This document shows positions 30,958 to 41,159 of a DNA stretch of 64,000 bases, piece by piece. The notes under the pieces were generated by a model, which saw nothing but the letters and a program-made list of their open reading frames with translations, ran no database searches and was not told where the DNA came from. The position numbers and the translations under genes are program-made. Source of the stretch: Mycoplasma zalophi (lineage in GTDB: Bacteria; Bacillota_I; Bacilli_A; Mycoplasmatales; Metamycoplasmataceae); NCBI RefSeq assembly GCF_018914005.1, contig NZ_JAHMHI010000002.1, positions 37,287 to 101,286 on the forward strand, written 5' to 3'. Each line of letters opens with the position of its first letter. Position 1 is the stretch's first letter.

Positions 30958-30973
30958 ATAGGTTATAACCTAT
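30958..30973 (+). promoter_or_regulatory. Perfect palindrome in the arcB promoter region
   Basis: ATAGGTTATAACCTAT is a perfect 16-bp palindrome just downstream of A/T-rich promoter-like sequence (TTGTAAAATATAAG) and 44 nt before arcB. Because a terminator closes arcD, arcBC needs its own promoter, and this is a plausible operator. Confidence 0.55.
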
Positions 30974-31016
30974 GAGTATACTAAATTAAATTTAAAATCA
31001 ATTTTTAAGGAGAAAA

Positions 31017-32060
31017 ATGCCTATTAATTTAAAAGGTAGAAGTTTAGACTCAGCTTTAAATTTCACAACAGAAGAAGTGAGATACGTTTTAGAATTATCT
31101 AAAAACTTAAAAAAATCTAAAGAACAAGGATTACACACAAATAATCGTCCATTAGTTGGAAAAAATATTGCTATAATGTTCCAAAAAGACTCAACAAGAA
31201 CACGTTGTGCTTTTGAAGTAGCAGCATTTGATTTAGGTGCAGGTTGCACATACATAGGGCCTGCAGGAAGTAACTTTGGTAAAAAAGAATCAATCGAAGA
31301 TACTGCTAAAGTTTTAGGAAGATTTTACGATGGAATTGAATTCCGTGGATTCAAACAAAGTGATGTTGATGCACTTGTTAAATACTCAGGAGTTCCAGTA
31401 TGAAATGGACTAACAGATGCTGAACACCCAACACAAATGTTCGCAGACTACATGACAATGGAAGAACATGTAGGAAACATGAAAGGTAAAAAAGTTGTTT
31501 TTGCAGGAGATATCAAAAACAACGTTGCACGTTCAATTATGATTGGTGGAGCATTTGTTGGAGCACATGTTGTATTATGTGGACCAGAAGAAATGTTTGA
31601 CTTAATTCAAAATGGTGAAGGATTCAAAGAAGTATTTGATAAAACACAAGAATTATTTAAACGCAATGGTGGATCAGTTACATTCAGTTCAAATAAATTA
31701 GAAGCTGCTAAAGATGCTGACGTTATCTATACAGACGTTTGAGTATCATTAGGAGAACCATTTGAAATTTTTGGACAACGTATTGCTCAATTAAGAGATT
31801 TCCAAGTTGATATGGCTATGATTAAAGCTGCTAAAGAAAACGTTGTATTTTTACACTGTTTACCAGCATTCCACGATGATCATACTTTATTCTCAAGTCA
31901 AATTAAAGAAGAATTTGGAGCTAAATACCCAGAAGTTGCTACAGGAGCTATGGAAGTAACTGATGAAGTATTCCAATCAAAACACAACAAAGCATTTGAT
32001 CAAGCCGAAAACCGTATGCACACAATTAAAGCTATTATTCTAGCAACAATAGGATACTAA
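31017..32060 (+). CDS. arcB: Catabolic ornithine carbamoyltransferase
   Basis: A 347-aa OTCase, here run backwards: citrulline plus phosphate gives ornithine and carbamoyl phosphate. Carbamoyl-phosphate loop [11 protein letters not shown] near residues 57-67, [11 protein letters not shown], and the ornithine-binding [11 protein letters not shown] are all conserved. The role as catabolic enzyme is inferred from its place between arcD and arcC. Ribosome site AAGGAG 6 nt before ATG. arcC starts 1 nt after its stop, so the two are cotranscribed. Confidence 0.97.
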
Positions 32061-32061
32061 T

Positions 32062-32994
32062 ATGTCAAGAATAGTTATTGCTTTAGGTGGAAATGCTTTA
32101 GGTAACACACCTAACGAACAAAAAGATTTAGTTAAATTACCAGCTAAAAAAATTGCTGAATTAGTTAAAGCAGGACACGAAGTCATTATCGGTCACGGAA
32201 ATGGACCACAAGTAGGAATGATTTTTAATGGATTTGTTAGCGCTCATTCAGTAAATGAAAAATCACCTTTAGTTCCATTACCAGAATCAGGAGCTATGAG
32301 TCAAGGATACATTGGATACCACATGATTAGTGCTATTACAAATGCTTTCTTAGACGAAGGTTTAACAAATCAAGAAGCTTTATACATTTTAACTCAAACA
32401 TTAGTTGATAAAAATGACCCAGCTTTCAAAAACCCTACAAAACCAATAGGACCATTTTACAAAACTCGTGAAGATGCAGAAAAATCTAACCCTAATTCAG
32501 TTATAGTTGAAGATGCGGGAAGAGGATTTAGAAAAGTAGTTGCTAGTCCTTTACCAATCAACTTTGTTGGAATTAACCAAATTAAAAATGCTATTTCAGC
32601 TGGTGCTACCGTTGTAGTTGGTGGTGGAGGTGGAATACCTACAATCGCTGACGAAAATGGTTACATCGACGGTACAGATGGTGTTATTGATAAAGACTTT
32701 GCATTAGCAAAATTAGCAAGTTTAATCCAAGCAGATTACTTTGTTGTTTTAACTGCTATTGATAATGTAATGGTAAATTACAACAAACCAGATCAAAAAG
32801 CTCTTAAAAATGTTACTGTTTCAGAATTAGAACAATATATCGAAGAAAAACAATTTGCACCAGGAAGTATGTTACCAAAAGTACAAGCTGCAATTAAATT
32901 CGTAAATGAAGGTGGAAAAGCAGCGTTTATCGGTGATCTAAAAGATCTTGAAGATATTATTAACGAAAAAACAGGAACAAAAATTACAAAATAA
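32062..32994 (+). CDS. arcC: Carbamate kinase
   Basis: A 310-aa carbamate kinase that converts carbamoyl phosphate and ADP into ATP, CO2 and ammonia, the ATP-yielding step. The start MSRIVIALGGNALG, GHEVIIGHGNGPQVGMI, VVVGGGGGIPTI and DKDFALAKLA are family motifs. It begins one base after arcB. A strong terminator follows. Confidence 0.97.
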   Translation: MSRIVIALGGNALGNTPNEQKDLVKLPAKKIAELVKAGHEVIIGHGNGPQVGMIFNGFVSAHSVNEKSPLVPLPESGAMSQGYIGYHMISAITNAFLDEGLTNQEALYILTQTLVDKNDPAFKNPTKPIGPFYKTREDAEKSNPNSVIVEDAGRGFRKVVASPLPINFVGINQIKNAISAGATVVVGGGGGIPTIADENGYIDGTDGVIDKDFALAKLASLIQADYFVVLTAIDNVMVNYNKPDQKALKNVTVSELEQYIEEKQFAPGSMLPKVQAAIKFVNEGGKAAFIGDLKDLEDIINEKTGTKITK

Positions 32995-32999
32995 TAATT

Positions 33000-33028
33000 A
33001 AAAAATTCCCTATCAGTAGGGAATTTTT
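33000..33028. terminator. Terminator between arcC and nox
   Basis: AAAATTCCCTA / TAGGGAATTTT with A and T runs on both sides, so it probably ends both convergent transcripts. Confidence 0.85.
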
Positions 33029-33037
33029 ATTAACTTT

Positions 33038-34411
33038 TTAGGCTTTGTAATCAATACCTAATGCTTTTAGCATTGGAACTAAGAAAAAGTTAAATGGTTT
33101 GTTAAAATGCGGTAAGAAATAAACGTCTGTTAATGCTATTTCTGGTAGAGTAAGATTTTTTTGTAAAGCTAAAGCAAACATATAAATAACTTCTGTGTGA
33201 ATTGCTTTTCCTCAACTACCAATTTGTACTCCAATTAATTGTAAAGTTTTTGGATTATAAACAATTTTACATGCAACTTTTTCAAAATCATTCATAAATT
33301 CTGGTCTGTCATTATCTTCTCAGTAAACTTCAGCAACTTCTTCACTACTAAATCCAGATTTTAAAGCCATTTGTTTTGTTAACCCAGTTGATGCATAGTG
33401 ACAGTTAAATACATTAATAGCGTTTGTACCTACAACTCCTGGGAATCCAACGTTTACATTAGCTAAATTTAATGCAGCGATTAAACCACTTTTTACTGCG
33501 TTAGTTGCTAATGCAGTATGAGTTGGTTTATTTGTTACTTTATTTAATAAAGCACATGAATCACCAATTGCATAAATATCTTTATCTGTTACACTTCTAT
33601 TGAATTCATCAACAACAATAGCACCATTTGGTACCTTTTCTACATCATTTAGTGCAATTGTATTTGGTTTAAATCCAATTGATAAAATAACTAAATCAGC
33701 ATCATATTCACCTTTATTAGTTACAACAGTTGAAACATTAATTCCGTCTTTACTTTTAAATTCTTTAACAGATTCACCTAAATGTAAATTAACACCATCT
33801 TTTACCATGTTTTGTTCCATGATATCAGTAAACTCTTTGTCAAAGTAATTTGGTGCTACTCTTTCTTGTAAGTCTATTAAAGTAACTTTTTTTCCTTTTT
33901 GAACAAATGCTTCAACTAATTCAACTCCAATGTATCCAGCACCAACAACTACTACATTTTGGATTTTATCGTCATTTGCTCTTTGTACTATTTCTTGAGC
34001 ATGTTGGAATAATTTTGATAAAACAATATTTTTATATTCTCTTCCAGGGAAATTAGGTTCAATAGGTCAAGTTCCTCCTGCGAACACTAATTTATCATAT
34101 GTATCTTTAAATTCGCGATTTGTTTTTAAATATTTAACAATTAGTTGTTTTTTCTCTCTATCTATTTTAATAACTTCGTGATTTGTTTTTAAATTAACAC
34201 CATATTCATTTTTTAAAATGTCGGGGTTTGAATAAAATAAACCTTTTGGATCTTCAAACATTCCACTTACTCAAACTGCAATTCCACATCCTAGAAATGA
34301 AACATTATCATTTCTATCATATGCAGTTATTTCAGCGTTTGGATTGACAGTTTTTAAAGTTCTTAAAAAACTTGTCCCAGCATGGTTTGCACCGATTAAA
34401 ACAATTTTCAT
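33038..34411 (-). CDS. nox: NADH oxidase (CoA-disulfide reductase-like family)
   Basis: A 457-aa FAD- and NAD-dependent oxidoreductase. The N-terminus MKIVLIGANHAGTSFLRTL binds FAD; the redox cysteine lies in SFLGCGIAVW near residue 42; VVVVGAGYIGVELVEAF binds NADH; IYAIGDSCALLNKVTNKP is the second FAD motif; a C-terminal dimerisation domain follows. Nox removes oxygen and regenerates NAD+ by reducing O2, probably to water. Read on the minus strand with an AAGGAAG ribosome site, convergent with arcC. Confidence 0.93.
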
Positions 34412-34722
34412 ATTTTTCTTCCTTTTTTTATTTTTTTACATAATAATTATAAGGTTTTTTGATTAATTTATTTTTTACTTAAAAGAAAATCAAGCTAATT
34501 TTAGTGATTTTTTGGTCCTTATTTATAAAAAAAATGTGCTTTTTCACATGTCATAAAAATATTATGTTTTTTTAGATAACAAAAGGTTATTTTTTTTTGT
34601 TATTATATTTTTTTATATTTTTTGTTTAGTGTTTTTTTATATTTTGTGTTAAATTTTTAAATGTATTAATATTTATTAATACTTTCTATATTACATTACA
34701 ATATTACATATTTAGAGGAACA
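34412..34722. other. Intergenic region between nox and the p37-type operon
   Basis: About 310 bp of mostly T-rich sequence with no supported gene. It holds the divergent promoters of nox and the lipoprotein operon. Nothing else was recognised. Confidence 0.5.
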
Positions 34723-35997
34723 ATGAAAAAAAATAAAAAATTACTATTTTCAGTAGCTACTTTAGGATTGGTAGCCGCATTAGCATCAATACCAGTTGTT
34801 GCTGCTTCATGTGCAAAAAACGAAACAAAATCTTTATTAGTTAAAGCAAATGGTTATTCAGACCAAATGACAAAACTTGATTTAGGAACTGCAACTCTAG
34901 CTGGAGGATGAGGTGATACAAGATCACTAATTAAAAATGGAGATAACCTAGTAGTTGTTGGTGCAACTGAAGTTATTGCAAACGATGGTGTGCAAGTAAG
35001 ACCAGATTTAAAAAGAGGTGATGTTGAAGCTATTCAAGCAATTTTAAAAGATGCAATTAAAGATAGAAATGCAGAACAATTACAAATTAAAGGTACAAAT
35101 GGTAAAAATAAATTTGTATTTGCAGTTTACAATCACAACGATTATTCAACAATCGCTGAAGATGCAAAAATCGCAGTAGATACTGAAGGAACAAAAGTTA
35201 ATGCTTACCAAACTCCATTAGTTGATGGATCTGATTATTTTGAAAAAACAGATAATGGATATGTTCAAAAAGCAAATTCAGAAACATTCAAAATGCAATT
35301 CATCCCTTCAAATGACCCAGCTGAAGTTAGAATTGCTTCACAAGCGTTAGAAAATTACTTAAAAGCAAAAGGTTACAACGTACAAATTACTACAGCAACT
35401 GAATATAATACTGCAGCCAATGCTTTAAGATCAAAAACAATTGATTTAGCATTTTTACCAGCAGGTTCATGAGCACAACAAGGAAAAGGAACCAACTTTA
35501 TTTTGGTAGCAGGAAGAGGAGTGCAAATCGTTGATCCTTACTTATCAATCGAAAATACAACCACACCTGCAATTAATGATGAAAAAATATTAATCGATGC
35601 AATGAATGGATATAAAACATTTAACGTTGCAGCAGGAGAAAAAAATGTATTATACGTTCCTGCAGATGCTGAAAAAGCTCCAAAAGCTGTTGATGCAACA
35701 AACGGTTATTCAGCAACATTAAAAGGTGTAGTTGATGGACTAATTGAAGCTGGAAAAGGTTCATTACCAGTAGTTGGATTCTACCGTTCATACATTATGG
35801 CTAAAAAAGATTCACCAATAGCTAAAAAAATTCAAGAAGCATTAAATCAACAAGGTAAAAATTGAAAATTACCATGAAGCGAAGTAAAAGATTTAATTTC
35901 ATTTGCATACACTTCAACAACATCTTCTGCATCATACATTTTCCCAGAAGCATGATTCAAAAAACACTTTGAAGGATTTAAATCATTTAAAGATTAG
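34723..35997 (+). CDS. p37/Cypl-type substrate-binding lipoprotein (PhnD-like)
   Basis: A 424-aa lipoprotein with signal peptide and lipobox VVAASC (Cys near residue 30). The mature part resembles M. hyorhinis p37 (Cypl), a PhnD-like periplasmic-binding fold: MQFIPSNDPAEVRIASQALENYLKAK is split around YNVQITTATEYNTAANAL and DLAFLPAGSW. Cypl has been shown to bind thiamine pyrophosphate, while the PhnD name suggests phosphonate, so the ligand here is open. The GAGGAA ribosome site precedes ATG. The ATPase gene follows 9 nt later, as in the p37-p29-p69 operon. Confidence 0.88.
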
Positions 35998-36006
35998 GAA
36001 GTTAAA

Positions 36007-36903
36007 ATGCAATATTTCAAAAATAAAAAAAATAGTTTAGAAACTACTGAAATTATTGCAACAAATGACTGAAATATAGATTGACGTGATGTTAATAAAA
36101 CTTATCCCAACGGTAAGAAAGGTTTAACTGACGTCAATCTTTCTATAAAACAAGGAGAATTTGTTGCAATTATCGGTCTTTCTGGTGCAGGAAAAACTAC
36201 ATTATTAAAAACAGTCAATAAAATAAATGAAATTACAACTGGAACACTACAAGTTGGTCCATATAATGTAAATGATTTAAAAGGTAAAGCTTTAAGACAA
36301 TATAGAACTAAAGTGGGAATTGTTTTCCAAGGATATAACTTAATTGATAATATCAGTGTTTTACAAAATGTTTTAGCAGCTAGATTACCACAAATGAATT
36401 CATTTAGATCATTTATTGGTTGATACAAAAAAGAAGATATTAATTTTGCATATCAATGTTTAGCTAAAGTTAATATTTTAGAAAATGCTTATGATAGAGC
36501 AAAAGACTTAAGTGGTGGACAAATGCAACGTGTTGCGTTAGCAAGAACACTGGCTCAAAAACCAAAAATTATTTTAGCAGATGAACCTGTTGGGGCATTA
36601 GATCCAATTATGGCTAAGTCTGTTATGGATGGTTTTTTACTGGTAAATAAAATGGATAAAATAACTGTTGTTGCAAACTTACACCATGTTGATTTAGCAT
36701 TGCAGTATGCTGATAGAATTATTGGTATTAAAAAAGGTATGGTTGTTTTTGATGACAGCTGAGATAAAGTTAATTTAGAAGTATTAAAAAATATTTATGG
36801 TGAACAATTAGAACAATTTGATAGTCAACAATTTGAAGAAACAAAAAGAAAAAGACAAATAATTCAAGAAGAAATCCAAACAAAAATTAAGGAATTTAAA
36901 TAA
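36007..36903 (+). CDS. p29-type ABC transporter ATP-binding protein (PhnC-like)
   Basis: A 298-aa ATPase. Walker [10 protein letters not shown] near residues 59-67, Q-loop IVFQGYN, signature [13 protein letters not shown], Walker [14 protein letters not shown] and the switch His in NLHHVD. It energises uptake of the ligand bound by the lipoprotein before it. The TAA stop overlaps the ATG of the permease gene (TAATG), giving translational coupling. The basic C-terminal tail is longer than in typical PhnC. Confidence 0.93.
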
Positions 36904-39077
36904 TGCAAAAACAATTATTTGAATTTAAAAACTTATGTTTTAAATTAAAAAGAGCTAAAAAATCAATAGTTAATTATTTTAGTCCTAAATTTATTGATAT
37001 AAATGGGCAAAAAGTTGTTAAAAAATTTCCATTTTTATTTGTAGGAACTTTAATAATTAGTATTATTGTAATAATATTACTTTTTAATAAAGTTAAACCT
37101 GATTTTCAAAATTCAAAAACTTTTGGAGCTTTAATAGCAAATTTCTTTAATTTTAGTAATGCTGAAATAGGAAGTAAAACAGATATAACTGTTTCAGATA
37201 CTGTTGTAGAAAGTTTTAGATTACTATGACAAACTATTTCTTATTCTATTTTAGGAACAATTTTGGGTATTTTTATAAGTGTTCCTATTGCTTTATTGAG
37301 TTCTAAAAACTTTATTAAAACACCGTGAATATACTTACCAATGCGTGCATTTATGAGTATTTTAAGAACAATACCTCCAGTTGTGTATGCTTACATAATT
37401 TATTTCATTTTATCACCTTCACTTGTTGCAAGTATTTCTATTTCAATATTTGTAGCTTCATTAATGGCAAAATGACTTTATGAAGATTTAGATACTTATG
37501 ACGTAAGTAGTTACTATGGTCTTCAATCAATTGGTAATAAAAAATGAATAGCTTTTAAAAAATCTATTCTTCCATACTTAATAAAAAGAATTGTAAGCTA
37601 TGGATTTTATAGTTTTGAAATGGTTGTTCGTTTTGCTGCAATTTTAAGTATTATTGGAATTGCAACAATTGGACAATTGATGGCAGATGAATATGCTGTG
37701 CCAAACCATTTTGGTCATTTATCAATTGCAATTTGAATACTTATTGGATTTATGATTTTCTTAGAAATTTTTACATTTTTAGTTAAAAAATGAATTCTTG
37801 ATTACTCTGCAAAACATCCAAAAATTGATGAAACTGCAGATTTTGAAACAAAATTACAACAATTAAAAGCTCAAAAACCAAAAAATATTTACGTTAAAAT
37901 TTCTGTTTCAATTCTTATATTTGTTTTATTTATTGCTTCATTATTTTCAATTGAATTTAAAACAGCAGGAGCTGGTGGACTAGCTTATTTCAATCAAGGT
38001 GTAAAAGAATTATTTAATCCAAATTGATCATTATTTACATGAGATAGTGGTGATAATCCAATTATTTTAGGAATGGAAGCTTTAGCTATTTCAGTTTTAG
38101 CCAGTGTAATAGGTCTATTTCTAAGTTTAATTTTAGGAATATTAGCTTCAAGAAAAGTTACTGGATTATTTATTTCTTTATTTTTTAAATTCCTAATAAT
38201 TGCAATTAGAGCAATTCCTCCATTTACATATGCGCTTATTTTCTTGCTTTGACAAAAAGATTCAATTATTTGAGCAGGAACTCTAGCATTGGGAATTCAT
38301 AGTATCGGAATGCTTGGTAAATTAATTACTGAAAGTGTAGATAAAATAGATGATAAAATTTTCCAATCGCTTGATAGTGTTGGTGCTTCAATGTGAACAA
38401 AAATAAGAGTTGGAATTTTAAAAGAAATATTACCTCAAACATTATCTAATTTCTTATACAGAATTGAAATTAACTTTAAATCTACAGTTGTTATAGGTGC
38501 TGTGGGAGCATGTAATTATGGTTATCAAATTATCGTTTATTCAGCTGATATTCGTTATTGAAGTTCTTTAAGTTCATATCTAATATTTACAATAGTTTTA
38601 TTATTAATAATTGAGCAAATTTCTAATATTTTAAGAAAAAAATTAATTAATGGTTACTTCTTAGAAGAAAATGTTCGTATAAAAAAATATTTAAGAATTA
38701 AAACTTTACTTAAATCACTTGCAATTGCAACTGCAAATAAAATGCCATTTATTTATGATTTAAGAAGTGCAAAATTTGAAATCGCAAAATTTAATGGTGA
38801 AAATATTAATAAATATTTCTTAAATCAAAAATCATACAATGAAACTACAAAATCACAATTATTGGAATATTCACAACAAAAACAAGATGTCCATAAACAA
38901 TACAAAGAAATTTATAGAACATTAAAAAATATTCAAAAAAATGCTTTTATGAATAATTGAAAAGAAAATCCACGTAAGGTAAATAATTTTAAAATATTTA
39001 AAAAATTAAAATATGCATTAAGAGCTTATGATAAATCAACTTCAAAATTCTTTGAAAGCAAAGCACAGAAAGTTTAA
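36903..39077 (+). CDS. p69-type ABC permease, two fused PhnE-like domains
   Basis: A 724-aa permease made of two related membrane domains, each with the cytoplasmic coupling region (first DVSSYYGLQSIGNKKWIAF, second SLDSVGASMWTKIRVGI). The N-terminal domain spans about residues 40-310, the second 335-590, and a hydrophilic, Lys-rich C-terminal tail of ~135 residues follows. In most bacteria PhnE is one domain that dimerises; here both halves are fused, as in M. hyorhinis p69. Third gene of the operon, overlapping the ATPase gene by 1 base. Confidence 0.88.
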
Positions 39078-39080
39078 AAT

Positions 39081-39998
39081 ATGTTAGAAAAACAATTAAA
39101 AGAATTTTGAAATTACATCTTAGATGCTGAATATATCACCCTATTTACTCATATTGAACCAGATGGTGATACATTAGGAAGTGCTGTTGCATTAAAAGAA
39201 TTAATTTTACTAAATTCTCCAAAAATTAAAGAAGTTCAAATTTCAGGAAAAGATTATCCGCGTAATTTGATGTTTTTAGTTGATTTTGAACCTCACTTAG
39301 TTTCAGATGAATTTTTTAAAAATAGTTTAAAAGTCGTTGTTGATACATCAACTAAATCAAGAATATATGATAAAAGAGTAATAACAACTGAAGCTATTAA
39401 AATTGATCACCACCCACACGAAAATGAGTGATTATTTGAAATAGGTGGTGATAATTGGCCTGCAACTGGACAATTGGTTGCAATGTTAATTAAGTATTTA
39501 AATTTAAAAACTAATGATTTAGCATTAGAAGCCACTGCTTCTGCTATATTAACTGATACTGAATTTTTTAAAGAAAGAAATATTTCTCAACAAACTTTTG
39601 AGGCAATGCAAATTCTTTTTGAAAGAAATTTAAATTACGGTACTTTATTACAAAAAATGCAATTGAACGAACAAGAAACAGAGTTTATTTTTGAAACGTG
39701 TAAAACTAAATATATTTCAAAAAATGTTTCATGAATTGTTTCTGACGAAATTGTTACAAATGATTTAGCAAGACCACTAGTTGCTAAATTTGTAGAAATA
39801 GCAACAACTGAAATTGCAATTGCATTTTTAAAAAGAACTCAAGGTGATTATCGCGTTGAAATAAGATCAAAAGGAAATTTTGATGTTTCAAAAATAGCAA
39901 TACATTTCGGTGGCGGTGGACACCATAACTCAAGTGGTTTCATTATTGAAAATAATAAACAAATAACAGAGGTTATTTCATACATAAATAATTTATAA
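39081..39998 (+). CDS. nrnA: DHH-DHHA1 phosphoesterase (NrnA/MgpA-type)
   Basis: A 305-aa protein of the DHH superfamily: THIEPDGDTLGSA, VVVDTS, IDHHPHENEW (the DHH motif) and the C-terminal DHHA1 glycine-rich HFGGGGHHNSSGF. NrnA-type enzymes degrade nanoRNAs and dephosphorylate pAp; cyclic-di-AMP-derived pApA is another known substrate. The ATG is 3 nt after the stop of the permease gene, so it is probably the fourth gene of that operon. Which activity dominates cannot be told from sequence. Confidence 0.88.
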
Positions 39999-40000
39999 AA

Positions 40001-40024
40001 AAATCAAGCACGCTTGATTTTTTT
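40001..40024. terminator. Terminator between nrnA and the dCMP deaminase gene
   Basis: AAATCAAGC-AC-GCTTGATTT palindrome with T run; the deaminase gene ends in the same place from the other side. Confidence 0.85.
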
Positions 40025-40568
40025 ACTCTTTTTCGATTATATTAATATCAAAATCTTTTTCAAGTTTTATTAATTCCACTCCCATAGTTTTTAAAATATA
40101 TAAACTACTTTCTCATTCTTCTGAATCGTTTCTGTATTCATTCGCATAGACAACTCTTTTAATTTTTGATTGAACAATTAATTTAGCACAATTAAAGCAT
40201 GGTGAGTGAGTTATATAAATAGTTGAATTAGGTTTGATATTACTATTTGTTAAATTGGCATTTATAATTGCATTAGCTTCTGCATGCACAACATAAGTGT
40301 ATTTAGAATTTTTAATATCATCCTTAGTTTTAGGCCTATCTCAGCTAAAAATTTTATCGTTATCAATATTTTTTGTTTCAAACATTTCAGAAACAGCTTT
40401 TGGCATTCCATTGTATCCTACACTAATGACGTGATTTGAGTCACTTACTATGCAAGCCCCTACTTTTGTAGTTGGATCTTTTGAGCGCATTGCAGAAAGT
40501 TTTGCAAGTGACATGAAATAATAATCTCATTTTAAACTGCCATTTTCAGTTAAAAATATTTTTTTCAT
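40023..40568 (-). CDS. Deoxycytidylate (dCMP) deaminase
   Basis: A 181-aa zinc deaminase. The catalytic HAEANAI and SPCFNCAKLI motifs supply the zinc ligands and proton-shuttle Glu; RSKDPTTKVGACIV and GYNGMP are typical of dCMP deaminase (ComEB-type). It converts dCMP to dUMP for dTMP synthesis. A TGGTAAAAT extended -10 box lies only 6 nt before the ATG, so one transcript would be leaderless. A second, stronger promoter lies ~140 nt upstream and must pass through a terminator. Confidence 0.92.
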
Positions 40569-40592
40569 TTCTTAATTTTACCACAAGATAAT

Positions 40593-40699
40593 AAAAAATT
40601 TAGCAACCCCCGCAGCTGTTGCTAACTATTATTCATTGAAGTAAGGAATGTTCCTCGGTTAGACATTTACAATAAATCCAATCACTGTGTGATCGAATC
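40593..40699 (-). ncRNA. Candidate small RNA or attenuated leader before dCMP deaminase
   Basis: On the minus strand an extended -10 box (TGATATAAT, 40714-40706) is followed ~7 nt later by a ~107-nt unit that ends in a rho-independent terminator: TTAGCAAC/GTTGCTAA stem (40600-40607, 40618-40625) with a T run. Two internal hairpins are visible (ATCAC-ACA-GTGAT and AGGAA-CA-TTCCT). The segment CTAAC upstream can pair with GTTAG, which overlaps the 5' arm of the terminator, so two exclusive folds are possible. No open reading frame fits. It does not show the SRP, tmRNA or RNase P core motifs I know. Confidence 0.5.
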
Positions 40700-40807
40700 A
40701 GAATTATTATATCATAAAAAATGAAAAGTTTTATTTTTTTATTTTTACGCAAGGAATAAAAAAATTTAAAAAAATAAATTAAAAAATAAGATTTTTTTAC
40801 AAAGTGA

Positions 40808-41087
40808 TATAATTATATCGATAGTTATGGAAATAAATACATTATTTAATGGAAAAAATATGAATAATTCTGACACAAATAATGGGTCATTTTTTAACTA
40901 TTCAAATTTTAAAGCTATGAACATCATTAGTATGTATATTATTAAGTGACTTAATATAAAAAAATGAATAGCTTTCAAATTTGATTGCAAAATTTCTTAA
41001 AAAAATATAACTGTAATGATAACAGAATAAAAGTATATTTAAGCTAGCAATTAAACTTGAAAAAAGTTTATTTTGTTAGCTTTTTTA
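40808..41087 (+). promoter_or_regulatory. opp promoter, leader and intrinsic terminator
   Basis: An extended -10 box TGATATAAT (40806-40814 region) starts a leader of about 270 nt that contains a 57-codon frame and ends in a strong hairpin at 41041-41087 (AAGCTAGCAA/TTGTTAGCTT outer stem, TTAAACTT/AAGTTTA inner stem, then TTTTTT). The terminator lies 73 nt before the oppA start. No other good promoter is visible between the terminator and oppA, so read-through may set oppABCDF expression. Confidence 0.55.
40827..41000 (+). CDS. Putative 57-aa leader peptide upstream of oppA
   Basis: A small frame with two TGA (Trp) codons, starting ATG 13 nt after a TATAAT box. It starts MEINTLFNGKNMNNSDTN, is rich in Asn, Ser and Phe, and ends in an amphipathic stretch IISMYIIKWLNIKKWIAFKF. 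No ribosome site is evident. It is enclosed by promoter and terminator, typical of an attenuation leader, but a free small peptide or no expression at all is equally possible. Confidence 0.35.
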
Positions 41088-41159
41088 ATAAATTTTGTAA
41101 ATAAATTACAAAAACAATTAAATTTCTACTTCAAAGAAAAAATTATAAAAAGGAGAGAT

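Noticed and set aside
40593..40699. SRP RNA, tmRNA or RNase P RNA
   Set aside because: The SRP core GGAAG-CAGC, the tmRNA tag region and the RNase P P4 motifs I know are not present; kept only as an unassigned candidate.
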